Positions 7,917-16,758 of a DNA stretch of 34,023 nucleotides are shown piece by piece. Origin of the DNA: Burkholderiaceae bacterium (GTDB taxonomy: Bacteria; Pseudomonadota; Gammaproteobacteria; Burkholderiales; Burkholderiaceae_F); assembly GCA_029883565.1 (NCBI GenBank), contig JAOUJD010000004.1, forward strand, positions 1 through 34,023, given 5' to 3'. Position 1 is the stretch's first letter. Each line of letters starts with the position of its first letter. Under the pieces are notes generated by a model that was not told the origin of the DNA, did not search any database, and saw nothing but the letters and a program-made list of their open reading frames with translations. The position numbers were made by a program, and so were the translations under genes.

Positions 7917-8006
7917 AAGGAAGCCCCGGTTTCGTGTCCGACGCTCCTGCACGCAAGGAGGGACGGGCCGCTCGATATCAGAGCGCAAGGGCTTGAAAAG
8001 CCTGTG

Positions 8007-8036
8007 ATTCTAGCCTGGAAAGGCCTGTTTCCACAA
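8007..8036 (-). promoter_or_regulatory. Sigma-70-type promoter of the rpsF operon
   Basis: Minus strand TTGTGG (8031-8036), 18-base spacer, TAGAAT (8007-8012). The -10 matches 5 of 6, the -35 matches 3 of 6. RNA would start near 8000, leaving about 147 bases of leader before rpsF, consistent with a regulated ribosomal protein operon. Confidence 0.6.
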
Positions 8037-8052
8037 CCCGGGGCGGCAGCGC

Positions 8053-8799
8053 TCAGCCGGGCGCCTGCGCCGCCAGCAGCCGGGGCAGCACCTCGGCCGC
8101 CCTGCCCCGGACGCAGACCGCCGCCAGCCCGTCGAGCTCGGTCGCTTCCGGGTTCACGGTGATGACCGGCGCTCCGGCCCGGCGGGCACCGACAGGAAGT
8201 CCGGCGGCCGGATAGACCAGGCCGGAGGTCCCGACCACCAGCATCGCATCGCATCGAGCGGCTTGCGCACCGGCGGCCTGCAGCACCTCCGGATCCAGCA
8301 TTTCGCCGAACCAGACGACATCCGGCCGCAGCCAGCCGCCGCACCGGGGGCACGTCGGCGGCTCCCCCGACGGCAGCCGCTCCGGCGCCGCCTCCGCGAA
8401 TCCGCACCGATCGAGGCAGACCGTGCGCATGATGTTGCCGTGCAGTTCGATCAGTTCGGTACTGCCGGCGCGCGCGTGCAGTCCATCGACGTTCTGCGTG
8501 ATCAGCGCGAGGTGTTCGTAGCGGGACTGCGCGGCTGCCAGCGCCCGATGCCCCGCATTCGGCTGCGCGCCAGCCACCAGTCCGCGCCTCCAGGCATACC
8601 AGCGCCACACAAGCGCAGGATCGGCACGGAACCCCTCTTCCGTCGCCAGCTGCATCGGGTCGTACTGCGCCCACAGCCCGGTCTGCGCATCACGGAACGT
8701 GGGGATCCCGCTCTCGGCAGAGATGCCGGCACCGGTCAGCACGGCCAGACGGCGCGCGCTGCCGATCAGCTCCCGCGCCCGCGCGATCGCATTGTCCAT
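8053..8799 (-). CDS. cobB: NAD-dependent protein deacylase, sirtuin family (CobB-like)
   Basis: A 248-residue sirtuin that removes acyl groups from lysines using NAD+. It shows the NAD-binding motif GAGISAESG (23-31), TQNVDGLH (101-108), the catalytic His in ELHGN (H120) and the zinc cysteines C128, C132, C150 and C153. Y68 and R71 in WYAWR match the Tyr-x-x-Arg pair of class III sirtuins (SIRT5, CobB), which favours succinyl or malonyl groups; that preference is inferred from the motif. It lies 34 bases after the AlkB-type gene on the same strand. ATG start (MDNAIARAREL). Confidence 0.92.
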   Translation of the reverse strand: MDNAIARARELIGSARRLAVLTGAGISAESGIPTFRDAQTGLWAQYDPMQLATEEGFRADPALVWRWYAWRRGLVAGAQPNAGHRALAAAQSRYEHLALITQNVDGLHARAGSTELIELHGNIMRTVCLDRCGFAEAAPERLPSGEPPTCPRCGGWLRPDVVWFGEMLDPEVLQAAGAQAARCDAMLVVGTSGLVYPAAGLPVGARRAGAPVITVNPEATELDGLAAVCVRGRAAEVLPRLLAAQAPG

Positions 8800-8833
8800 G
8801 AGGGTAGAGGACGCTCGATCGACGGAATCCGGC

Positions 8834-9844
8834 CTAGGCCGCGGCGGGAAGGCGACGATCCATCACGGAGAACCACAGCGGCGGCACGAGCGCGAGCAGG
8901 ACCATCGCGGGATAGCCGGCCGGCAGTTGCGGCGCGTCGGGGACCGTGCGCAAGTCCTCGAACGGCCGGTTCATGTGCGCGTGGTGATCCGAGTGCAGTT
9001 GCAGGTTGAACAGCACCCAGTTGCTCACGGCGAAGTCGGCATTCCAGGAGTGTTCTTCGCGCACGGGCTCGTAGCGGCCATCGACCCTCCTGCGCTGCAG
9101 TCCGTAGTGCTCCACGTAATTGATGATTTCCAGCAGCACGAACGCCCAGACCGACTGGATCGCGAACAGCAGCGCGCCATGGGGACCTGCGGCAGCAGCC
9201 GCCGCCACCAGCAGGACGAGCGACAGCACGGACCCCGTCAGCACCCAGTTGGACGGATGCCAGGCGGGACGCTGCAACCGCGCGAGGCGCATCCGCTCCA
9301 GCCGCCATGCGTGAGTGAAGCTGCCGACCACTGAACGCGGGATGAAGCGGTAGACGGTCATTCCGCGCGGCGCCGTCGCCGGATCGTCCGGGGTGGCAAC
9401 GCGCACGTGGTGGCCGCGCACGTGCTCGACGAAGAAGTGCCCGTACATGACGCTGACGAGCAGCGCCTTGGCGACGGCGCGGTCCAGGCGCGACGAACGA
9501 TGACCGAGCTCGTGAGCGATGGTGATGCCCATGCCGCCGGTGACCGTGCCCACTGCGAGGGCGAAGACAAGCAGTTCGCCCAAGGCCAGATCCGGTGCCG
9601 CGCCCACCGCTCCGATCAGCAGGGTCGCCTGCAGCGGCAACTGCAGGCGCGGAATCCACCGCACGAAGGGGATCGGGCGCCGCTCCGCCAGCACCCGCCG
9701 GGGCGCGCCGACCCAGGCATCGACGAGCGGGATCGCGACGAACGCCACCGCGATCGACGCCCAGGGGGCGCCGATCGCAACCCAGTGCAGCGGCAGCAGC
9801 GTGAACGCCGCGAGGAACAGGACTCCCAGGACTGTCGCAAGCAT
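8834..9844 (-). CDS. alkB: AlkB-type integral membrane di-iron hydroxylase (alkane 1-monooxygenase family)
   Basis: A 336-residue membrane protein with all histidine boxes of the AlkB branch: HELGH (111-115), EHVRGHHVRVATPDDP (140-155), the hydrocarbon-hydroxylase signature NYVEHYGL (242-249) and LQLHSDHHAH (281-290). Family members hydroxylate the end carbon of alkanes or related chains with electrons from rubredoxin. Hydrophobic segments at about 1-40, 68-108, 200-245 and 312-327 fit a multi-span protein. It is shorter than Pseudomonas putida AlkB (about 400 aa), and has Leu where the last box usually reads LQRHSDHH. No rubredoxin or reductase gene is in the window, so partners lie elsewhere. 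Substrate not known; a xylene-monooxygenase-like role is the alternative. Confidence 0.87.
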   Translation of the reverse strand: MLATVLGVLFLAAFTLLPLHWVAIGAPWASIAVAFVAIPLVDAWVGAPRRVLAERRPIPFVRWIPRLQLPLQATLLIGAVGAAPDLALGELLVFALAVGTVTGGMGITIAHELGHRSSRLDRAVAKALLVSVMYGHFFVEHVRGHHVRVATPDDPATAPRGMTVYRFIPRSVVGSFTHAWRLERMRLARLQRPAWHPSNWVLTGSVLSLVLLVAAAAAAGPHGALLFAIQSVWAFVLLEIINYVEHYGLQRRRVDGRYEPVREEHSWNADFAVSNWVLFNLQLHSDHHAHMNRPFEDLRTVPDAPQLPAGYPAMVLLALVPPLWFSVMDRRLPAAA

Positions 9845-9922
9845 GGCTCGATGGTGCGCCCGCCAGTGGATCAGATCAAGGATGCACGGGCACCCGGGGG
9901 GCGCACGCGAACCCGCCGGTGC

Positions 9923-10669
9923 CTAGCCGGCGGACGCCAGGCGCTGGCGCACGGCCTCGTACAGGCAGATTCCCGTCGCCACCGAAACGTTCAGGCTTTC
10001 CACGTGGCCGATGATGGGGATGCGTGCCAGCGCATCGCAACGCTCGCGCGTCAGTCGGCGCAGTCCCGCGCCTTCGGCTCCGAGCACCCATGCCAGCGGG
10101 CCGGTGAGGTCCAGGTCGAACAGGGAATCGTCGGCCTCGCCGGCGGCGCCGATCAGCCGCACGCCGGCATCGCGCAGGTCGTCCATCGCGCGTGCGAGGT
10201 TGGTGACGTCGATCAGGGGCACCGCCTCGGCCGCCCCGGCGGCTGCCTTGAGAGCCGCCGGCGTCAGGCCCGCCGAGCGATCACGCGGCACCACGACGGC
10301 CTGCACGCCGGCCGCATCGGCCACGCGCAGGCAGGCCCCGAGGTTGCGCGGATCGGTGACACCGTCGAGCAGCAGCAGCAGCGTGTCGGCGCGGACGTCG
10401 TTCAGCACGTCCTCGAAGCTCAGCACCTGGTCGAGCTGCTCGGCAACGGCAACCACGCCCTGGTGGGGCGCCTCGCCCGCCATGCCCCGCAGGCGTTCCG
10501 GGTCGGCCGCAATGACCTTGACCTTCAGTTCAGCCGCGCGCTGCTGCAGCTGCGCCATGCGGCCGTCACGCCGGCGGGCATCGACGTAGATCGCCTCGAT
10601 CGATGCCGGCGCATGCCGCAGCCGTGCACCGACGGCGTGAAAGCCCGCGAGGATCCGCTTGCCGGACAT
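9923..10669 (-). CDS. rlmB: 23S rRNA (guanosine(2251)-2'-O)-methyltransferase RlmB
   Basis: A 248-residue SpoU (SPOUT) methyltransferase that methylates G2251 in the P-loop of 23S rRNA. The N-terminal substrate-binding domain starts MSGKRILAGFHAV; the SPOUT motifs are DGVTDPRNLGACLRVADA, WVLGAEGAGL and ESLNVSVATGICLYE, which build the knotted SAM site. ATG 10669 overlaps the rnr stop by one base (TGATG), so it is translated with RNase R, the usual rnr-rlmB pair. The 723-codon ORF in the track is this gene plus a read-through shadow of rnr. Confidence 0.96.
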   Translation of the reverse strand: MSGKRILAGFHAVGARLRHAPASIEAIYVDARRRDGRMAQLQQRAAELKVKVIAADPERLRGMAGEAPHQGVVAVAEQLDQVLSFEDVLNDVRADTLLLLLDGVTDPRNLGACLRVADAAGVQAVVVPRDRSAGLTPAALKAAAGAAEAVPLIDVTNLARAMDDLRDAGVRLIGAAGEADDSLFDLDLTGPLAWVLGAEGAGLRRLTRERCDALARIPIIGHVESLNVSVATGICLYEAVRQRLASAG

Positions 10670-13089
10670 CAGCGCTCCCGCTTGCGCACCTTGACCTGGC
10701 GCGCCGTCTTTGGGCCCTTCTTCCCGATCTTGTGCAGCTGGCCGCGCCGTCCCTCGCGCCGCTGAGCGATCTTGGCCTGCCGATCCCGCCGCTCCTCGAC
10801 CGTTTCGCCGCGCTTGCGCTCCTTCTCGCGCGGCTCCGGCGTTCCGGCCAGCAGCGCCTTGCGCGTATCGCCCTTGACCATCCTGAATTCGATGCGCCGC
10901 GCTTCCAGGTCGACCCGCGCGACCTGGACCGTGAGGCGGTCGCCGAGCCGGTACCGCAGGCCGGTCCGCTCGCCCCGCAATTCGTGCAGCGCCTCGTTGA
11001 AGAGGAAGTACTCGGAGCCGAGTTCGGAGACGTGCACCAGGCCTTCGACGAAGAGGTCGTCGAGGACGACGAAGATGCCGAACGGCACGACGGCGCTGAC
11101 CGTGCCGCTGAAGGTCTCCCCGACCCGCTCGCGCATGTAGTAGCTCTTCAGCCACGCCTCGACATCGCGCGAGGCGTCGTCGGCGCGGCGCTCGTTTGCC
11201 GAGCACAGCAGCCCGAGCTTCTCCCACACGGCGTTCGCCTCGTTCGGCTCCGCCTGCCTGCGACTCTGCGCCGCGCGCAGCGCGGCTCGCGCGGCCGCCG
11301 GCGCCGCCGCCGTGTCGGGCGTGCCGGTCACGACCGGCACATACGGCTTGCGGTCGAGGATCGCCTTGATCGAGCGGTGCACCAGAAGGTCCGGATAGCG
11401 CCGGATGGGCGAAGTGAAGTGGGTGTAGGCCTTGTAGGCGAGGCCGAAGTGGCCCGAGTTGTGCGGGCTGTAGATCGCCTGCTGCATCGACCGCAGCAGT
11501 ACCGTCTGCAGCAGCTGCGCATCCGGACGCAGCCGTACTTTCTTCAGCAGCTGCGCGTAGTCGGCCGGCTCCGGGTCGTCGCCGCCTTCCAGGTGCAGGC
11601 CCAGCGTCTTGAGCAGCGTGCGCACGTTCGCCAGCCGCTCGGGGGTCGGACCTTCGTGCACGCGGTACACGCTCGGCTGCTTGCCGCGCGCGAGGAAGTC
11701 CGCCGCGCAGACGTTGGCGGCGAGCATGCACTCCTCGATCAGCTTGTGCGCGTCGTTGCGCACGCGCGGGAGGATCTTGTCGATCCGGCCGTTGGGGTCG
11801 CACACGATGTAGGTTTCGGTCGTCTCGAGGTCGATCGCGCCGCGCGCTTCGCGCGCCTGCGCCAGCGTCTCGTACAGCGCATAGAGGTCCTGCAGGTGGG
11901 GCATCAGGTCGCCGATGCGCTGCGCCGCGCGCGACCCGGGAACGGACAGGGCTTCCCACACGTCGGTATAGGTCAACCGCGCGTGCGAGTGCATCACGGC
12001 CGGGTAGAACTGGTAGGCGTCGACGGCGCCCTTGCTGGTCACCACGCAGTCGCACACCATCACCAGGCGGTCGACGTTGGGGTTCAGCGAACACAGCCCG
12101 TTGGACAGCTTCTCCGGCAGCATCGGGATCACGCGCCGCGGAAAGTACACGGAGGTCGAGCGGTTCTGGGCCTCGACGTCGAGCGGGTCGCCCGGCTTCA
12201 CGTAGTGGCTGACGTCGGCGATCGCGACGATCAGGCGCCAGCCCTTGCGCCGCCCCGCGATCGGCTCGCAGTAGACGGCGTCGTCGAAGTCGCGCGCATC
12301 CTCGCCGTCGATCGTCACCAGCGGCACGTCGCGCAGGTCGACGCGACCCCGGAAGTCCTTCGGCAGCACGCCGTCGGGCAGCGCCTCGGCCTGCTCCAGG
12401 GTCTGCGACGGAAACTCGTGCGGCACGGCGAACTTGCGCACCGCGATCTCGATTTCCATGCCGGGGTCATCGATCGCGCCGAGAACCTCCACGACGCGGC
12501 CCACTGGCTGCACGTAGCGCTGCGGCTGCTGCAGGATCTCGACCACCACGACCTGGCCCGCCGCCGCCGTCATGGCGGCGCCGGGCGGAACCAGGATGTC
12601 GTGCTGGATGCGCTGGTCTTCGGGAACGACGATCATCACGCCGCGCTCGTTCAGCAGACGGCCGACGAGCTTGTTGGTGCGGCGCTCGATGACCTCGACG
12701 ATCTCGCCTTCGGGCCGGCCGCGCCGATCGGTGCCGGTGATGCGGGCCAGCACGCGGTCGCCGTGCAGCACCTTGCTCATCTCGTGCTCGGAAAGCACGA
12801 GGTCCTGGCCGCCGTCGTCGCGGATCAGGAAGCCGAAACCGTCGCGGTGCCCCTGCACCTGGCCGGACAGCAGGTTCGCGCGCGCGGCGACCAGCAGCAG
12901 CCCGGCACGGTTGCGGACGATGCGGCCCGCACGCTCGAGTTCCTCGACCTGGGCGTTGAACGCCGTGCGGTCGTCGTCGTCGCGCAGCGCGAGCCTCTCG
13001 GCGAGGTCGACCGGGGTCAGCGGCGCGCGCGCCACCGTCAGGGCCTCGAGGATGGCGTCAGCGCCGATCTTGGTTGATTTGGAAGTCAC
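10669..13089 (-). CDS. rnr: Ribonuclease R
   Basis: An 806-residue processive 3'-5' exoribonuclease that degrades structured RNA. In order: an N-terminal winged-helix domain, cold-shock domains (GHRDGFGFLIRDDGGQD near residue 80), the RNB catalytic domain with acidic cluster DGEDARDFDDAVY, the S1 domain (SGTVSAVVPFGIFVVLDDLF) and a lysine/arginine-rich tail (about 750-806) that aids unwinding. The start is GTG 13089 with a GAAAGAAG stretch just upstream. It is divergent from tRNA-Leu. A short alanine-rich insertion (TAAAPAAARAALRAAQSRR) sits between RNB and S1. Confidence 0.97.
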   Translation of the reverse strand: MTSKSTKIGADAILEALTVARAPLTPVDLAERLALRDDDDRTAFNAQVEELERAGRIVRNRAGLLLVAARANLLSGQVQGHRDGFGFLIRDDGGQDLVLSEHEMSKVLHGDRVLARITGTDRRGRPEGEIVEVIERRTNKLVGRLLNERGVMIVVPEDQRIQHDILVPPGAAMTAAAGQVVVVEILQQPQRYVQPVGRVVEVLGAIDDPGMEIEIAVRKFAVPHEFPSQTLEQAEALPDGVLPKDFRGRVDLRDVPLVTIDGEDARDFDDAVYCEPIAGRRKGWRLIVAIADVSHYVKPGDPLDVEAQNRSTSVYFPRRVIPMLPEKLSNGLCSLNPNVDRLVMVCDCVVTSKGAVDAYQFYPAVMHSHARLTYTDVWEALSVPGSRAAQRIGDLMPHLQDLYALYETLAQAREARGAIDLETTETYIVCDPNGRIDKILPRVRNDAHKLIEECMLAANVCAADFLARGKQPSVYRVHEGPTPERLANVRTLLKTLGLHLEGGDDPEPADYAQLLKKVRLRPDAQLLQTVLLRSMQQAIYSPHNSGHFGLAYKAYTHFTSPIRRYPDLLVHRSIKAILDRKPYVPVVTGTPDTAAAPAAARAALRAAQSRRQAEPNEANAVWEKLGLLCSANERRADDASRDVEAWLKSYYMRERVGETFSGTVSAVVPFGIFVVLDDLFVEGLVHVSELGSEYFLFNEALHELRGERTGLRYRLGDRLTVQVARVDLEARRIEFRMVKGDTRKALLAGTPEPREKERKRGETVEERRDRQAKIAQRREGRRGQLHKIGKKGPKTARQVKVRKRER

Positions 13090-13204
13090 TTCTTCTTTCT
13101 GCCGCTCCCGATGAGAGCTGGCCGTGGGTTCAATTTGACATCAACTGCGCCGCAGTTAGAATTTGCGGCTTGCCTGAATTTCAGGCACGTAACGAGCGCC
13201 CCCT
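13090..13204. other. Divergent intergenic region rnr / tRNA-Leu with two dyads
   Basis: It contains the tRNA-Leu promoter and two near-perfect inverted repeats: AACTGCG-C-CGCAGTT (13143-13157) in the promoter spacer and TGCCTGAA-T-TTCAGGCA (13171-13187) just past the expected RNA start. For rnr only a weak -10 like TCAAAT is visible on the minus strand. Confidence 0.6.
13135..13162 (+). promoter_or_regulatory. Strong sigma-70-type promoter of tRNA-Leu
   Basis: TTGACA (13135-13140, perfect), 16-base spacer, TAGAAT (13157-13162, 5 of 6). RNA would start near 13169, about 36 bases before the mature tRNA. The spacer is almost filled by a 15-base palindrome. Confidence 0.82.
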
Positions 13205-13268
<64 letters not shown>

Positions 13269-13289
<21 letters not shown>

Positions 13290-13327
13290 GCATTGTCTCA
13301 AAGAGCCGGCCTTGGCCGGCTCTTTGC
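13269..13327 (+). repeat. Direct repeat copy 1: tRNA-Leu T-loop to terminator (59 bp)
   Basis: From CGAGTCC in the T-loop through CCA and the terminator hairpin to CTCTTTGC. It recurs at 13422-13480 with one mismatch, at the terminator loop (T at 13312, G at 13465). Confidence 0.92.
13300..13325 (+). terminator. Terminator of tRNA-Leu
   Basis: AAAGAGCCGGCC-TT-GGCCGGCTCTTT, a perfect 12-bp stem 10 bases after the CCA end, bounded by A and T runs so it could work in both directions. Confidence 0.85.
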
Positions 13328-13345
13328 CTTTCCGGTGCGCTGCAA

Positions 13346-13367
13346 GCGACACACCTGCGTGTGTCGC
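13346..13367. repeat. Hairpin inside the repeat-flanked segment
   Basis: GCGACACAC-CTGC-GTGTGTCGC, perfect 9-bp arms with a 4-base loop. No T-run follows, so it is not an obvious terminator. It lies between the two 59-bp copies. Confidence 0.7.
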
Positions 13368-13381
13368 GCGAGGACGAGAAT

Positions 13382-13403
13382 GGCGCCGCCTGCAGGCGGC
13401 GCC
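13382..13403. repeat. 22-bp perfect palindrome
   Basis: GGCGCCGCC-TGCA-GGCGGCGCC, symmetric through its centre. It resembles small GC-rich repetitive palindromes scattered in proteobacterial genomes, but one copy cannot prove a family. Confidence 0.7.
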
Positions 13404-13421
13404 GGGGTCGCGGCACGTGAC

Positions 13422-13480
13422 CGAGTCCTCTCCTGGGCACCAGCATTGTCTCAAAGAGCCGGCCGTGGCCGGCTCTTTGC
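13422..13480 (+). repeat. Direct repeat copy 2: truncated tRNA-Leu 3' end plus terminator
   Basis: Same 59 bases as 13269-13327, shifted by 153, with one mismatch. It includes half the T-loop, the T-stem 3' side, acceptor 3' strand, CCA and terminator, but no tRNA body, so it is not a functional tRNA. It could be a tandem-tRNA deletion scar or an attachment-site relic. Confidence 0.9.
13453..13478. terminator. Second terminator copy, likely bidirectional, serving the phosphoribosyltransferase gene
   Basis: AAAGAGCCGGCC-GT-GGCCGGCTCTTT has A and T runs on both sides. It lies 34 bases downstream of the minus-strand stop at 13512, so it can end that operon as well as back up the tRNA terminator. 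Confidence 0.7.
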
Positions 13481-13511
13481 ATTGCGTGGCTGTCCGCCCC
13501 GTGGCCGGCTT

Positions 13512-14033
13512 TCAGTCGCCGCCCTGGCTGCGCAGCCGTGCGGCCAGCTTCTCCGGTCCCATCGCGTCGTAGACCTCGAACGGCTGATGGATCCACGGGT
13601 TGGTCGGCAAGTGCTGCACGAAGAAGTCCGGCCGGAACGTCGAGCAGGCCTTGAACCAGATCACGCCGGTACGGACCTCGGTGATCGCCGGATAGCGCTG
13701 CCGCAGGTGCTCGATCACCCGCGTCAGGGTCACGCCCGAGTCGACCAGGTCATCGATCAGCAGCAGGTTTCCGGTCAGCGAGCCGCCGGTCATCGTGATG
13801 AACTCGCCGATGTCGAGCGAGCCCTGCTCGGTGCCGGCCGCCGCCCGGTAGGAACTGGCCGCAAGGATGGCGAGCGGCCTGTCGTAGATCCGGGAGATGA
13901 CGTCGCCGACCCGCAGGCCCCCGCGCGCCAGGCACAGCAGCGAATCGAAGCGCCAGCCGGACTCGTGCACGGCAAGCGCCAGCCGCTCCACCAGGCGGTG
14001 GTACTCGTCCCAGCTGACGTACAGGTCCTTCAC
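13512..14033 (-). CDS. Purine phosphoribosyltransferase (hypoxanthine phosphoribosyltransferase-like, COG2236 type)
   Basis: A 173-residue type I phosphoribosyltransferase that would join a purine base to PRPP. The PRPP loop is LLIDDLVDSGVTL, preceded by LLCLARGGLRVGDVIS as in the family. I take GTG 14033 (VKDLYVSWDEYHRL) as start, with GAAGG just upstream, because the conserved N-terminus begins there; the 544-codon ORF in the track is a purA shadow upstream of this point. It follows purA by 17 bases, so salvage and AMP synthesis are co-expressed. Base specificity cannot be read from the sequence. Confidence 0.85.
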   Translation of the reverse strand: MKDLYVSWDEYHRLVERLALAVHESGWRFDSLLCLARGGLRVGDVISRIYDRPLAILAASSYRAAAGTEQGSLDIGEFITMTGGSLTGNLLLIDDLVDSGVTLTRVIEHLRQRYPAITEVRTGVIWFKACSTFRPDFFVQHLPTNPWIHQPFEVYDAMGPEKLAARLRSQGGD

Positions 14034-14050
14034 CGGAACCTTCGCGCGCC

Positions 14051-15352
<1,302 letters not shown>

Positions 15353-16513
15353 CTATTTCGCCAGTGACGCAGGCCGCGCCACCACGCTCCAGTTGCCGTT
15401 GCTCTGCCTGATCTCGCGATCGAACACGAAATCGCCCGTCTGCTCCTGCTCTCCCGGCAGCGACTGCACGACGACTTCGCCGGCCTGACGCAGCTGCCGG
15501 ACGAGTCCGCTCAGCTCCGGATCGTCGCCCGCGGGCGCGAGGATGGCGTGCTGCACGCCGGCCTCGCCGAGGCGGACGAGTTCCCTCAGGTAGACCGAGA
15601 ACCCGACCGCGGGCCGGGCGCGACCGAACGCCTTTCCGATGCCGTCGTACCGGCCGCCACGCAGCACCGCGCTCGGCAGGCCCTCGACGTGGACCGCGAA
15701 AGTCACGCCGTTGTGATACCGGTAGCCGTGCAGGTCCGCCAGGTCGAATGACACGTCGGCCCCGCTGCGCTGCGCGAGCGTCGCGAGCTCGTCGAGCGCG
15801 GCGCCGATTCCAGGGACTCGCGGCAGCCGGCTGCGCGCGCGCTCGATCACCTCCGCGCCGCCATTCAGCCGCACCAGCTCGAGCAACGCGGAGGCGGCCT
15901 CCTGCGGCATTCCAGTCACCAGCTCGCGCAGGGCCGGCTCGTCCTTGGAACTCAGCGCGGCCAGCAGGTCATCCACGCTGCCGGACGCCGGCGGCGCGAG
16001 GTCGAGCAGCGCGCGCACGACGCCCGTGTGGCCGAGATCGAGCCTCACACTGGCCAGTCCCGCCAGCCGCAGCGAAGCGACCGCGAGTTCGATGACTTCC
16101 GCGTCCGCCGCCGGGCCGGCGAGCCCGTACAACTCGGCGCCAACCTGCAACGGTTCGCGCGAAGCCAGCGGATGCAGCGGACGCGCGTGCAGCACGCTGC
16201 CCGCATAGCACAGCCGCGCGACGCCCGTCCGGTTCAGGATGTGCGCATCGATCCGCGCGACCTGCGGCGTGGCATCCGCGCGCAGTCCCAGCATGCGTCC
16301 GCTCGCCTGGTCCGTGAGCTTGAACATGCGCAGGTCCAGATCGCTGCCGGTCCCCGTCAGCAGCGAATCGAGGTACTCGATCAGCGGCGGGATGACGAGT
16401 TCGTAGCCGTAGCTGCGATACAGGTCGAGCAGCGCACGCCGAAGCTCTTCCACCCGCCTTGCCTCGAGGGGCAGGACGTCGGAAATGTTCTCGGGAAGCA
16501 GCCAGCGCGGCAT
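15353..16513 (-). CDS. hisZ: ATP phosphoribosyltransferase regulatory subunit HisZ
   Basis: A 386-residue paralogue of histidyl-tRNA synthetase that lacks tRNA charging and makes short-form HisG active in histidine synthesis. The N-terminus MPRWLLPENISDVLPLEARRVEELRR and motif-2-like LGLRADATPQVARI are typical; the tail is degenerate relative to HisS. It implies a short HisG elsewhere in the genome. A genuine HisS is encoded at 23749-25056, so this is not the synthetase. Confidence 0.95.
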   Translation of the reverse strand: MPRWLLPENISDVLPLEARRVEELRRALLDLYRSYGYELVIPPLIEYLDSLLTGTGSDLDLRMFKLTDQASGRMLGLRADATPQVARIDAHILNRTGVARLCYAGSVLHARPLHPLASREPLQVGAELYGLAGPAADAEVIELAVASLRLAGLASVRLDLGHTGVVRALLDLAPPASGSVDDLLAALSSKDEPALRELVTGMPQEAASALLELVRLNGGAEVIERARSRLPRVPGIGAALDELATLAQRSGADVSFDLADLHGYRYHNGVTFAVHVEGLPSAVLRGGRYDGIGKAFGRARPAVGFSVYLRELVRLGEAGVQHAILAPAGDDPELSGLVRQLRQAGEVVVQSLPGEQEQTGDFVFDREIRQSNGNWSVVARPASLAK

Positions 16514-16572
16514 GACGACATGAAAAGGCGCCCTTCAGGCGCCCGGGAACGCGGTTGGTCGGGGTCCGGCTG

Positions 16573-16758
16573 TCAATTCTGCAGCCAGAACAATAGCGCG
16601 CCGCCGGCGACGGCGAGCAGGCCGAAGAAACGGATCTGCCCGTCGTTGAGTTCGGTCACGCGAGCGAACATCCGTCGCCACGAGGCCGGCGCGACCAGCG
16701 GCAGGATTCCCTCCAGGACCAGCATCAGCGCGAACGCCAGACCCAGGGTTGTCCACAT
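16573..16758 (-). CDS. DUF2065 family small membrane protein (YjeT-like)
   Basis: A 61-residue protein with two hydrophobic helices (about 3-24 and 43-59) around FARVTELNDGQIRFFG, the DUF2065 signature. Function unknown. The same gene lies between hflC and purA in Escherichia coli (yjeT). ATG 16758 overlaps the hflC stop (TGATG); a GTG one codon earlier (16761) is the other option. Confidence 0.85.
   Translation of the reverse strand: MWTTLGLAFALMLVLEGILPLVAPASWRRMFARVTELNDGQIRFFGLLAVAGGALLFWLQN

Noticed and set aside
9854-9906. Inverted repeat GTGCGCCC ... GGGCGCAC between alkB and rlmB
   Set aside because: 8-bp arms, 37-base loop and no T-run; too weak for a terminator call.
10670-12094. 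Upstream 475 codons of the 723-codon minus ORF ending in rlmB
   Set aside because: They lie in the wrong frame of rnr; the rlmB product starts at ATG 10669 next to the rnr stop.
10603-13077. 824-codon plus-strand ORF opposite rnr
   Set aside because: It is the mirror of a clearly real rnr gene; high GC leaves antisense frames open. Its translation is rich in His, Arg, Gln and Val with no family resemblance.
13346-13403. CRISPR-like array
   Set aside because: The two palindromes differ in sequence and are not repeated with regular spacers.
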